This document shows, one piece after another, positions 40,954 to 49,324 of a DNA stretch of 64,000 nt. Position 1 is the first letter of the stretch. Every line of letters starts with the position of its first letter. The DNA comes from Mycolicibacterium mageritense. Lineage in GTDB: Bacteria > Actinomycetota > Actinomycetes > Mycobacteriales > Mycobacteriaceae. The stretch is taken from contig NZ_AP022567.1 in the NCBI RefSeq assembly GCF_010727475.1, forward strand, positions 5,580,001-5,644,000. Reading direction: 5' to 3'. The translations under genes were made by a program, and so were the position numbers. Under the pieces are notes generated by a model. The model worked only from the letters and a program-made list of their open reading frames with translations, was not told where the DNA came from and searched no databases.

Positions 40954-43900
40954 GGCTGCGCCTCGCATACCGTGACGGTGAGCAGTCCGGACGGGAATGC
41001 CGCGCCGTACGGGTGCCTCAGGATCGCCACCTCGTCGGGATCCACGGCCAGCCTGCCGGTGCGCGCGTGTTCGGCGGCATCGGGCTGCAGCCTGCGCAGG
41101 TGACGTATCCGCACGGCCTGCACACCGGGCACGGCCAGCACCCGGCGATGGATGGCGTCGACATGGACATCACCGCCGAGCCCACCGACATCGGGGTCGA
41201 AGAGCCCGTCGGGTCCGCCGAGAGCGTGCTGGACGGCGAATTCGGCGGTGTCGAGTGCCCATTCGTCGACATCGACCACGACGTCGACGTCGAGTGGCAC
41301 GAACCGGGGCGGCACCAACTCGACGTCGAATCCCAGCAGCCGGACCTCCTCCAGCCGGGCACGCGCCGCGGCCCAGCGACGCAGTCGTTCGGCCTCGCCC
41401 TGCTCGCCCGCCTCGGCCAGGCCGTCCTCGTCGCGCAGCAGCAAGGTCGTGGTGATGACGGGGGCCAACGGCCCGCCGCGCACCACAGCACGCGACGCGG
41501 CCACCTCGGGAAGTTCCGACACGAGCCGCTCGTAGTCGGCGGGGACCACCGCCGACAGCGCGTCGCGGACACCGAGCGGTGCCCGGTAGCGCATGGTCTC
41601 CAGATCTTCGGGATCGCGTCCGCCGACCCCGGGAACCGGGTTGGTGACCGTCAGCAGTCGCCGCAACAGGTCGTAGCGATCCGTGCCGCCGTCGCCCAGC
41701 AGCGCTTCGGTGTCCTCGCCGGGACCGAGGGCGAGCAGCCGGGTCAGGGCGCCGACGCCGACGTTGCCGACCGTGCCGAGCCCGACCCGCACCGCGAGAT
41801 CGACCGTGATCGGCCTGGCGGGCAGGGCGTTTCGGGCAAACCGTACGACCGGGGTATCGCCAGGACCGGTCCGCAGCGCAAAGACCTGATCGCCCGCGGA
41901 TGCGAGATCGTCGACGCGGGTCCACGGTTCGTGTTCGACCGCGAGCTCGATGCGCGGTTCTCCGATGCGCGGCAGCCCGCCCGGAAACGGCCAGCCAGCG
42001 GCGTGCACGCTGACCCGGTCGATCGGCACCGGAACCTCACGCAGGGCCGATCCGTCGACCTCGATACGGAGCCGTTCGCGCCACGGCGCCAGCACGTCGT
42101 CCTGCTCCAGCACTGCGATGCCCGGGTTCTGTGCTGCCGCACCCGTCAGCGGAAGGCCGTGGTGTGCGGGCACGACGTTGCCGAAGACCCGGCACCGGTC
42201 CCGCTCGTAGCGCGTGGGTGATCCCCGCCGCGGATCCCACAGCACGCGGGTCGTATCGGTGCCGGGCTGCACCTGGGTGACCCGCACGACGTGGCCGGGC
42301 ACGTCGGGATCCAGCCGCGTCGGATCCAGCGGATCGACGCCTGCGATGACGAGCCAGCGTCCCGGTTCGATCGGCAGGGCGCCCGCCAGCACGGCGCTGG
42401 TGTCTCCGATCTCGATCGCCGTGGACACGCCCGGCTCAAGGTTCGTCTCGTCGGCGAGCTGCAGGGTGTCGAGTTCGCGCACGATGGTCAGATCGGATTC
42501 TGTGCCGAACACCACGACCCGGTCGGCGGCGTCCGGATTCAGCACCAGCGTGTCGGCCGCGATCACCACGGGACCGGCGGTATCAGCGAGAATGTCGTTG
42601 GGCGCCAACGCGTCCAGCGTCGCGGCGTCGGGATCGGACAGTTTGAACCGCAGCATCGTCGATGCCGACAACCCGGGGTCGGGAACGTAGTCGACCAGCC
42701 GGACATGGTCTTCCACGGAGCGCCGTTCGAGCGCGGTCGCCACGGTGCCCTCCGACAGTGCGAGCTCCTGCCGGTAGGCGATGCGGTCGAGTCGCTCCGC
42801 GAACAGCTCGAGCAGCATCTGGGTCTGGTCGGCGGGCCCCGTCGGCGTCCAACCCGGCATCGTCAGGCGGGCACGGGCGGTCATCAGGGCCAGCAGGCTG
42901 CGGGCGTCGCGGGCCCGGTAGTCCACCACCGGGCCCGGTGCCTGCGGCGCAGGCGCCGGTTCGGTCGGCGGCGGTGCGGGATCCCGCAGGGCGCAGCGGG
43001 TGTCGACGTCGGGTGCCAGTGCGCCGACCCAGGCCGCGGCATCGTCGTCGTCGCCGGGTACCGGTTGGGCGCGGCCGTGCAATGCGCCGTCGACCCGCAG
43101 ATCGTGCGCCGCGTCGGGCACGACGTCACCTGCGAGCAGTTCCGCCGGAACGCCGCCGGGCCCGGGATCGTGGTAGGGCAGCGGTGTGGGCTCAGGCTCC
43201 CACGGTGGCAAGCCCGCCGTGGCGATGACGACGAGCGCATCGACGAGTTCGGCCTCGGGTCCGAGGACAACTCCCGGACCGCTCTGCACACCGGTGACCA
43301 GAGTGTCGGCGGCGGTCAGAGCGCACGGTCCGAACGTCCATCCGAACCCGACGCGGTGAATCGTGCTCTGCGCCAGCAGCACACGCTCACCCTCGACGTG
43401 GCCTGCGCGGGCCGCGGTCCATATCAGCAGCCCGCGCAATTCGATGTTGCGCAGGTCGGCCGTCACCTGCACCGCGGTTCCGCTGATCCGTTCGACGACG
43501 CACTGGGTGACTTCGACGGGCCCGGGGTCGCTCGTCTGCAGCCACGGGGCATCCTCGGGTACGGGCGCGCAGATGTGGAGGCCCGCGACGGCTTCCGCGT
43601 GGCCGGGATCTCCCGTCGCGGGCCAGTCCGGCAGCCCGGCGCCTGCGGCAAGTGCGGCTCCGGCGTCGGCGAGCCAGGTCCGCCAGGATTCCGCAGGTTC
43701 GGCGACTGTGCCCGGATCGGTGCCCGAAACCTGTGCGACTGCGAGGTCGGTCAGCCGGATCGCCGCGCGTTCGGGCGCCGCGAGCACCCGGAGCCCCACC
43801 GCACCCCCTGCGGTGGCGCGCACTGCATTGATCCTTCCGCCCGACCAGTCGGCCTCGCGGCCCGCGACGATCACCGCGCCGCAGGCCCGGGCGCCGTCGA

Positions 43901-44420
43901 CGGTGTCGACGGTCAGCCCGCGCACGGCCACGTCCCCCGCGCACGCTGTGACGACCCCCGTCGCGTCCTGCGTGCCGCCGACGTGTGCGACGCGCACGTC
44001 GAGCAGGCTGAGCTCACCCGCCGCGGCGGCGTCGACCCCGACAGCGGTAGTTCCTTCCACCGCATCGACATTCAGATCGGTGAGCTCGCATCGCCCTGCC
44101 GCCCGGACCCGCAGCGCGGTGGCGGTGCCGGCACTGCGCACCCGCAGGGTGAGGCCGTCGACCCGAACGTCGGCACCGGTCAGATCCAGACCGGTCGCGG
44201 GTGCGGCGACCGGCGCCGCCGATCCGACGGTCAGCGTCGCGGTACCGCGCAGCGTCAAGCTGCGACCCGGCGCGCCTGCTGAGATCCCGTCGCCGAGGTC
44301 GAACTCGCCGGGCCCGAGCACCCAGGTTTCGGCCGAACCCGCAGGCGCCGCGGCCAGACCGGCCTGGGCCTGCGTGAAAGCCGTTGCCAGGTCGGCGGTG
44401 TCGAGGACGCGGGTGGTCAT
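40950..44420 (-). CDS. Baseplate J-like protein with N-terminal beta-helix-like domain
   Basis: An 1156-residue protein. Residues about 25-400 read as a parallel beta-helix (repeats such as ADVRVDGLTLRV, GRCELTDLNVDAVEG, ELSLLDVRVAHVGG), unusual for a baseplate wedge. The rest is a baseplate assembly protein: DARSLLALMTARARLTMPGW, MLLELFAERLDRIAYRQELA, RRSVEDHVRLVDYVPDPGLS and, near the end, PADYERLVSELPEVAASRA and DVDVVVDVDEWALDTAEFAV, the gpJ/Afp11 pattern. The beta-helix may be a decoration or attachment domain fused to the wedge. ATG 44420 overlaps the gp25 gene stop by four bases. Confidence 0.87.
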   Translation of the reverse strand: MTTRVLDTADLATAFTQAQAGLAAAPAGSAETWVLGPGEFDLGDGISAGAPGRSLTLRGTATLTVGSAAPVAAPATGLDLTGADVRVDGLTLRVRSAGTATALRVRAAGRCELTDLNVDAVEGTTAVGVDAAAAGELSLLDVRVAHVGGTQDATGVVTACAGDVAVRGLTVDTVDGARACGAVIVAGREADWSGGRINAVRATAGGAVGLRVLAAPERAAIRLTDLAVAQVSGTDPGTVAEPAESWRTWLADAGAALAAGAGLPDWPATGDPGHAEAVAGLHICAPVPEDAPWLQTSDPGPVEVTQCVVERISGTAVQVTADLRNIELRGLLIWTAARAGHVEGERVLLAQSTIHRVGFGWTFGPCALTAADTLVTGVQSGPGVVLGPEAELVDALVVIATAGLPPWEPEPTPLPYHDPGPGGVPAELLAGDVVPDAAHDLRVDGALHGRAQPVPGDDDDAAAWVGALAPDVDTRCALRDPAPPPTEPAPAPQAPGPVVDYRARDARSLLALMTARARLTMPGWTPTGPADQTQMLLELFAERLDRIAYRQELALSEGTVATALERRSVEDHVRLVDYVPDPGLSASTMLRFKLSDPDAATLDALAPNDILADTAGPVVIAADTLVLNPDAADRVVVFGTESDLTIVRELDTLQLADETNLEPGVSTAIEIGDTSAVLAGALPIEPGRWLVIAGVDPLDPTRLDPDVPGHVVRVTQVQPGTDTTRVLWDPRRGSPTRYERDRCRVFGNVVPAHHGLPLTGAAAQNPGIAVLEQDDVLAPWRERLRIEVDGSALREVPVPIDRVSVHAAGWPFPGGLPRIGEPRIELAVEHEPWTRVDDLASAGDQVFALRTGPGDTPVVRFARNALPARPITVDLAVRVGLGTVGNVGVGALTRLLALGPGEDTEALLGDGGTDRYDLLRRLLTVTNPVPGVGGRDPEDLETMRYRAPLGVRDALSAVVPADYERLVSELPEVAASRAVVRGGPLAPVITTTLLLRDEDGLAEAGEQGEAERLRRWAAARARLEEVRLLGFDVELVPPRFVPLDVDVVVDVDEWALDTAEFAVQHALGGPDGLFDPDVGGLGGDVHVDAIHRRVLAVPGVQAVRIRHLRRLQPDAAEHARTGRLAVDPDEVAILRHPYGAAFPSGLLTVTVCEAQP

Positions 44421-44791
44421 GGCGACACCTGCAGCGGTTGAGCGATGGTCAGTGCGGACTCCTCGCCCGTGCCCTTCACGGTGTAGAGGATGTCGACGAG
44501 GACGGTGGACTCCTCGACGGTGACCCGCACGGCGTCGAGGGTGACCAGGTCGCTGAGATGGTCGCGGATCGACGTAGTGATCAGATACTCGGCGGTGGCG
44601 AGCGCGAGTGGGCCGGTGCCGTCGAACACCAACCGCTGGATGCCGCAGCCGAAGTTGGGCCGGTTCACCCGCTCGCCGGGAATCGTCAACAGCAGCTGCT
44701 CGAGTGCCTCGCGAATGGCCCGGCTGCGCGGCGACAGTGCCGCGGCGCCGAGCTCGGTCACCCGGAACGGAAAACTCATGGCCTGGTCCAT
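44417..44791 (-). CDS. gp25-like baseplate wedge protein (GPW/gp25 family)
   Basis: A 124-residue protein of the gp25/GPW family, which in T4 and Afp-type particles nucleates sheath assembly from the baseplate. The signature is intact: IREALEQLLLTIPGERVNRP, then NFGCGIQRLVFD, followed by IRDHLSDLVTLDAVRVTVEE with the strand VLVDILYTV. The start is ATG 44791, which overlaps the hub stop by one base (TGATG); a GTG three bases earlier is possible. It precedes the J genes as in other contractile systems. Confidence 0.92.
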   Translation of the reverse strand: MDQAMSFPFRVTELGAAALSPRSRAIREALEQLLLTIPGERVNRPNFGCGIQRLVFDGTGPLALATAEYLITTSIRDHLSDLVTLDAVRVTVEESTVLVDILYTVKGTGEESALTIAQPLQVSP

Positions 44792-46092
44792 CACGCTGCT
44801 CCGCTCAATGCGTTCCGGACCACCGTGACATCGGCCTCGTAGCGGCGGATGCGTTGTTCGCGTTCGGGTTCGGCCGGGTCGACACCCCAGCGATGCCGCA
44901 CGGCCTGCACGTACCAGCGCCCGTCGAGCAGGTGCCCGGCCCCCGAGACCGTGACGGGCCGCCGCGATCGGACGATGGCGGGATAGCGGTCGCTCTGCAC
45001 CGTGCCGGTCCCGGTGACGAACCAGTCTGCGACCCGCAGGCTCGCGCGGGCGAGGTTGCCGAGGTCGACCCTCGAGCAGGGCACGTTGCCCGACGCGATG
45101 TCGAGAGTGGCAGGCAGGCTTCCGGCACTGGTGCGACCGGTTGCCACGGTGGTGGCAGTCGCCGCACCCGCCTTGACCGGTTGGATCGTGCTCAGCCGCT
45201 CCGCGACCACGTCGGCCCGCGAATGCGTGCCCATCCGCATGAGGTCGGTGCCCTGTAGGTCGACGTACTGGAGCGCCCGGCTGCGCTCGTCGATGTGCCA
45301 GCTGCGTACCCGGGTGGGTTGGTGACTGTCGAAGCGGGCCCGGAACGTCTGCAGCGTCGGCGTGAGCCGGGGGAACAGCGCGAGTTCGGGCTGCGGTTCG
45401 ATGCCCACCCGTGGCGAGTGGAAATGGCCGACGACGTCGTGGCCGGGGTGGGTACCTGCGTGCACGTCGCCTGCCGGTTCGATATACCACTCGAATCCGT
45501 TGCGCCGGGCGAGCATTCGAAGGAACTCGGCGTCGGTGCCGCGTTGCACGAGGCCGGGCAGGTCGGCATCGTGGCTGACACCGCTGTCCTCGATGGTGTC
45601 GCCGGGTGTGCAGGCGAAGCCGTACTTGCCGAAGATCTCGGCAGCGATCTGGGCGTCGGTCTGTCCGTCCCAGGTCCGGGTGACGGTCTCGAGGTGCATC
45701 AGACACGACGCGTCCAGACACGTCAGCACGAGGTACGAGTCGGGCACCCGGCCGCGGCCGATCACGGGCTCGACAGCCGTCACGTAGCCGTCGAAAACTG
45801 TTGCCGTGATCGCGGTCTCGTCGGCACCCGCCTCGAAGCCGAACGCTACCGTGACGCGGCTGAGCAGCCGGAAAGCCGGAACGCCGCGCTCGGCCGCGAA
45901 CGGCCCGTACTCGAGGGCGTCCCAGTCGCCGGGTTTCGAGCTGCCACCGACCGGGGTGAGATCCAACATGATCCGAGCCGAGGACGCCTCGTCGGAACGT
46001 TCCTCGACGTCGAGGGCCAGCACCGAGCCGGCCCGCAGCGCCACGGCCACCCCGTCGAGCCACACCTGCAGGTGCGGCGGACGCGCGGTCAC
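44791..46092 (-). CDS. Phage late control D (gpD)-like baseplate hub protein
   Basis: A 433-residue hub protein of the gpD/VgrG-N family. These form the trimeric adaptor between the spike and the tube. Family features: SRVTVAFGFEAGADETAITA-type strand arrangement near residue 80, then the core motif DAQIAAEIFGKYGFACTPGD, VQRGTDAEFLRMLARRNGFEW and YIEPAGDVH, which are very characteristic, and a C-terminal DRYPAIVRSRRPVTVSGAGH with WYVQAVRHRWG. The start is GTG 46092 in a GTGA overlap with the LysM gene. The OB-fold spike part is encoded separately at 25238-26449. Confidence 0.9.
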   Translation of the reverse strand: MTARPPHLQVWLDGVAVALRAGSVLALDVEERSDEASSARIMLDLTPVGGSSKPGDWDALEYGPFAAERGVPAFRLLSRVTVAFGFEAGADETAITATVFDGYVTAVEPVIGRGRVPDSYLVLTCLDASCLMHLETVTRTWDGQTDAQIAAEIFGKYGFACTPGDTIEDSGVSHDADLPGLVQRGTDAEFLRMLARRNGFEWYIEPAGDVHAGTHPGHDVVGHFHSPRVGIEPQPELALFPRLTPTLQTFRARFDSHQPTRVRSWHIDERSRALQYVDLQGTDLMRMGTHSRADVVAERLSTIQPVKAGAATATTVATGRTSAGSLPATLDIASGNVPCSRVDLGNLARASLRVADWFVTGTGTVQSDRYPAIVRSRRPVTVSGAGHLLDGRWYVQAVRHRWGVDPAEPEREQRIRRYEADVTVVRNALSGAA

Positions 46093-46358
46093 GACGACGC
46101 CCCTGGGATGTCTATCGAGCGGCCGGGCTCAACCAGCTGGTCCGGCGGAACCGCCGGATTGGCATCGGCGATCCGCCAATACTGGTGCGGGTCACCGAGA
46201 TAGCTTGCCGCGAGATTGTCGAGCCGGTCGGTGACGGAGGCTGTGTGCTGGCGCACCGCCGGTGGCCGGTTTCTCATCCTGGGCACCAGGAGTTCGACCT
46301 CCTGGCTCACCCGGTAGGTCTCGGCGTTGGCGTGGCGCGACGACGGATCGGTGGTCAT
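46089..46358 (-). CDS. LysM-domain baseplate protein
   Basis: An 89-residue protein whose second half is a LysM-like domain: SVTDRLDNLAASYLGDPHQY, then WRIADANPAV and the closing GRSIDIP. In phage tails and contractile injection systems, LysM proteins between the tube adaptor and the hub reinforce the hub interior (T4 gp53 type). ATG 46358 overlaps the end of the tube-adaptor gene by four bases, and its stop overlaps the hub start. Confidence 0.85.
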   Translation of the reverse strand: MTTDPSSRHANAETYRVSQEVELLVPRMRNRPPAVRQHTASVTDRLDNLAASYLGDPHQYWRIADANPAVPPDQLVEPGRSIDIPGASS

Positions 46359-47131
46359 TGCGGATTCAGCGCCTTCCAGATCGCGTCGACGACGGAGGCC
46401 GACGAGGCCTGCTGCGCGGCGGCACTACGACGTTCGGTGAGTCGCGAGAAGGCGGTGCCGATCATCGCGCTGTAGCGACTCTCGATCGGTTCGAGGACGG
46501 TGAACTTGAGTTCCACCTCCGCCCGCAGCGGTACCAGGCTCGGCAGGAACTTCTGCTCGGTGATCGTCAGGTTCGTCAGGACCACCGGGAAGATCCGCGC
46601 CGATCCCAGGATCAGCAGTAGTTCGTCCGGCCGGATCGGTTGAATGACCTCTTTGGCCTTGTCCTGCTTCTTGGGGTCGTCGGCCACGTTGCCCTCGCGC
46701 CCCTGCGAGACGAGCTCGAGGAAGGCCAGCTGCGGCAACACACCTTGTTCGGTGCCGTGCGGCCGCCCGGCGAGGACGGCTTCGGTGGCGTCGAAGACGA
46801 TCTTGAAACCGATCGTCTCCGACTCGGCGAGCAGCGCCGACGAGCCCATCGTGGCCGTACCCCGGACCTCGGGATTCGGCGGAATCTTCGCCTCCTGCCG
46901 TTTGACCCGCGGATCCCACTGGCCGGCTCTCGTTCGGGTGACCGTTTCTGGGTTGAACTGGAACTGCAGAGCCAGCTGGCCCGAGGTCGAGCTCCCGACG
47001 ATCGTTGCCGCGTCGTCGGTGACCGATACCGTGGCCGCCAATGACTTTGCGTCGCGGTCGATCCGCAGCAGGGCGCCGCGCTCGAGGGTCGATTCGAGTG
47101 CATCCAGCCGGGGTTCGAGGTTGAGTCCCAT
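46355..47131 (-). CDS. Contractile injection system tube/spike adaptor (Afp7/Pvc7-like, CIS_tube family)
   Basis: A 258-residue protein of the CIS_tube type. The hallmark is LALQFQFNPETVTRTRAGQW, followed by a fold typical of tube adaptor proteins (SETIGFKIVFDAT; VVLTNLTITEQKFLPSLVPL; RAEVELKFTVLEP). In Afp and PVC particles the corresponding protein joins the inner tube to the spike, together with a LysM part, which here is encoded by the separate downstream gene. The start ATG 47131 overlaps the preceding stop by one base. Confidence 0.87.
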   Translation of the reverse strand: MGLNLEPRLDALESTLERGALLRIDRDAKSLAATVSVTDDAATIVGSSTSGQLALQFQFNPETVTRTRAGQWDPRVKRQEAKIPPNPEVRGTATMGSSALLAESETIGFKIVFDATEAVLAGRPHGTEQGVLPQLAFLELVSQGREGNVADDPKKQDKAKEVIQPIRPDELLLILGSARIFPVVLTNLTITEQKFLPSLVPLRAEVELKFTVLEPIESRYSAMIGTAFSRLTERRSAAAQQASSASVVDAIWKALNPQ

Positions 47132-47331
47132 CAGGACACCGCCGGCGGATCGATCGCGGTGTCTGTGACCTCACGGCGCAGGGCTTTGTTGTTGCAGTCG
47201 ATCAGAGTGACCATGACATCGCCGAGGAACTCTGCGAGTTTGCCTGGGTCGCTGGGCTGTTGGCGCAGCATCCACCGCAGTTCGTACTCGAGCTGGCGCC
47301 TGCTCAGGCCCGTACCCGGCTTCTCGTGCAT
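47131..47331 (-). CDS. Small 66-residue injection-cluster protein
   Basis: A 66-residue helical protein (RRQLEYELRWMLRQQPSDPG, then KLAEFLGDVMVTLIDCNNKA). It occupies the place of small genes found between the chaperone and tube-adaptor genes in other eCIS clusters (Afp6 position). Function unknown. ATG 47331 overlaps the upstream stop by one base; an in-frame GTG three bases earlier is possible. Its stop overlaps the next start by one base. Confidence 0.65.
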   Translation of the reverse strand: MHEKPGTGLSRRQLEYELRWMLRQQPSDPGKLAEFLGDVMVTLIDCNNKALRREVTDTAIDPPAVS

Positions 47332-48176
47332 CACGCACCTGCTCTCGTCAACGGCCGGCCTTCGAGTTGGTCGCACAACAGCTCCAGGTACGCGAACCGA
47401 CGGGGTCGCGGCAACGCGAGGATGTCGGATTCGGGCCAGCCGTAATGGAAAGCCAGGCAGTGCACCTCTGCGAGCAGGCGGTGTTCGCCGGTGGCCAGGG
47501 TACGGGTCAGCAGGTCGACGGCGTCGAGCTCGAGCTCTATCCAGCACCCGCACCGAGGACACGCACAGACGAAGGCGAGGTCGGCGCACGAATCCAGGCC
47601 GGAGAGTGCCATGGCGATCTGCTGGTGACTGGTCGGGGCGAGCCTGTGCCAGCCTGCGGCGCCTATCGGCTGCCCCGCTCTGCTGACCAGCCGCCCCCAG
47701 AGCTCGTCGTCCGCGCCGGCGGCAGCCCGGTCGTCGGCGCCGGTCGGCGGCCGGACCTCGACATCGCCGTCGGCGGTCGAGACCGCGATGCTCAGTGCCT
47801 GGGCTGTGCGGGTTTCGCCGAGCAGTTCGTGTGTGCGCAACGTGAGGTCGGCCAGTGCGCCGCAGCCCGCGGCGGGGCACTCGACGATGAGGAGGATGGC
47901 GTCACCGTGCAGCAGTGTGCGGATGGCCAGCGCAAGGCGGGCCCGGTCGCCGCGGGTCAGTGCCGCCGTCAACGACGGTGTCACATCGTGGAATTCACCG
48001 ATCCGTGCGACGCAGCCGGCCAGCAGTTCATCGGCGTCGTCCGGACCAGGTGCGTCGGCGCGCCGCCCGGCCAGGCCGAGTTCGACATGCCCGGTCGGCG
48101 GGCGCAGCCGCACCCGCCGATGCCGCGCGCCCGTCGAGTCGACGAGCCCGCGTGCGAGCGCGACATCGTGGTACAT
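47331..48176 (-). CDS. T4-baseplate-type assembly protein with zinc-binding cysteines
   Basis: A 281-residue protein. Two cysteine pairs, C100/C105 (ECPAAGC) and C206/C209 with extra C204 and C211 (CACPRCGC), suggest a zinc-binding unit, and the C-terminus FHYGWPESDILALPRPRRFA followed by YLELL matches the conserved end of T4-type baseplate/hub assembly proteins. Those relatives act in hub assembly and are not always in the final particle. It lies between the tube and tube-adaptor genes, the usual place for this family in eCIS clusters. ATG 48176 is 8 bases after the tube gene. Confidence 0.75.
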   Translation of the reverse strand: MYHDVALARGLVDSTGARHRRVRLRPPTGHVELGLAGRRADAPGPDDADELLAGCVARIGEFHDVTPSLTAALTRGDRARLALAIRTLLHGDAILLIVECPAAGCGALADLTLRTHELLGETRTAQALSIAVSTADGDVEVRPPTGADDRAAAGADDELWGRLVSRAGQPIGAAGWHRLAPTSHQQIAMALSGLDSCADLAFVCACPRCGCWIELELDAVDLLTRTLATGEHRLLAEVHCLAFHYGWPESDILALPRPRRFAYLELLCDQLEGRPLTRAGA

Positions 48177-48183
48177 CGTTGCC

Positions 48184-48675
48184 TCAGACCGGAATCCGTT
48201 CGAAGCCCTGGTGGGTGAGTTCCAAGGTTTCGATGATCGTGTCGTTACCGTCGCCGACGAGGTCGGACATCGCCGTGTACTTCGAGGGCCAGGCCCGGTG
48301 CAGAACGTATTTGCGCACCACCGTGATGTTGTCGATGTCGAGCACGCGGATCTCGACCTCGCGGCGGAAGTTGGGCTCGGCCGCCCGTGGTTCGGCCTGG
48401 GCGTCCTGGTCCATCAACTGCCGGGCCCAGGCCTCGAACGTCTCGTCGTTGGTGAGCCCGGATTCGAACACCACGGGCTTGTACTCGACCCGGCCGGGCA
48501 GCATCTCCTCGACCGTGGTGCGGTTGTTGCCTGCCCGGAACTTGACCGTGTTGACACTCACTTCGAGCATCGACATCTTGCGGCAGGCGGCAACCTCGTC
48601 GCCGTCGATGACGATGCGGAAGTTGAAGTTGCGGAATGGGTCGTTGCGTTCGGCTTCCTGAAATCTCGTGGCCAC
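48184..48675 (-). CDS. Inner tube protein (phage tail tube, gp19/Afp1-Afp5 family)
   Basis: A 163-residue tail-tube protein that would stack as hexameric rings inside the sheath. Characteristic segments: DPFRNFNFRIVIDGDEVAAC, the FRAGNNRTTVEEMLPGRVEY loop, KPVVFESGLTNDETFEAW, and the C-terminal WPSKYTAMSDLVGDG with IIETLELTHQGFERI. The start is GTG 48675, supported by AAGGAG seven bases upstream, a stronger site than that of the second tube gene, which fits a highly expressed structural subunit. A 30-base gap separates it from the second tube gene. Confidence 0.93.
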   Translation of the reverse strand: MATRFQEAERNDPFRNFNFRIVIDGDEVAACRKMSMLEVSVNTVKFRAGNNRTTVEEMLPGRVEYKPVVFESGLTNDETFEAWARQLMDQDAQAEPRAAEPNFRREVEIRVLDIDNITVVRKYVLHRAWPSKYTAMSDLVGDGNDTIIETLELTHQGFERIPV

Positions 48676-48705
48676 GGTGGCGCTCCTTCGTCGGGTGATG
48701 GTGGG

Positions 48706-49323
48706 TTAATCCGGGGTGTCGAACAGGTCAGGAGGCGGATCCCGCCGCCAGCCGTGGTGGGTGAGTTCGACGGAGAGCAGGGCGACTTCGTCGGCCATCG
48801 CATCCAGCCGCGGGATGGCCTGGTATTTGCTGACCCACGCGTTGAAGATCACGTAGCGCAGCCGGGGCACCAGGTCTCCGGCGTTGGTGAACACTCCGAG
48901 GAGCACGTTGCGTTTGACCGGCTGTGCCGGGTCCACCGTTCCGGTGCGCAGGAACCGCACCCCCGCTTCGGCCCAGTCCTGCAGGCTGGTGTCTGTCGAG
49001 ATGCCTTGTTCGAGCAGGATCGGCTCCCACACCGCGCGGTGCGGATTGGCGTACCGGTGCAACGAGTTTCCGCCTTCCCAGGTCTCGCTGGCCGCCACGG
49101 TCAGGGTGAGCCCGGAGACCCGGCGCACACCCGCCACGAAGCCCATCGGGGCCGCACCGATGTCCGCCGCCCCGACGCGTCCGGCGTTGGTGCCGGGCAG
49201 TGTGGTCCGGGTGGCCTCCAGTTGCTCGGGCGTGGGATCTCCTGGGGGATCCAGCAATTGGATGCGGAACTGATAGGTCAGCAGCGGGTTGTACGGAGTC
49301 GCCGTGACCACGGGATCAGCCAT
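48706..49323 (-). CDS. Second inner tube protein, longer variant
   Basis: A 205-residue paralog of the tube protein. It shares the pattern YQFRIQLLD, then SGLTLTVAASETWEGGNSLH, NPHRAVWEPILLEQGI, and the end VSKYQAIPRLDAMADEVALL with SVELTHHGWRR. Compared with the 163-residue tube protein it carries about 40 extra residues near the N-terminus (after LLDPPGD) that probably form an added loop. In Afp, distinct tube proteins sit next to the baseplate, so this copy may form a specialised ring. ATG 49323 lies one base after the sheath stop. Confidence 0.9.
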   Translation of the reverse strand: MADPVVTATPYNPLLTYQFRIQLLDPPGDPTPEQLEATRTTLPGTNAGRVGAADIGAAPMGFVAGVRRVSGLTLTVAASETWEGGNSLHRYANPHRAVWEPILLEQGISTDTSLQDWAEAGVRFLRTGTVDPAQPVKRNVLLGVFTNAGDLVPRLRYVIFNAWVSKYQAIPRLDAMADEVALLSVELTHHGWRRDPPPDLFDTPD

Positions 49324-49324
49324 G

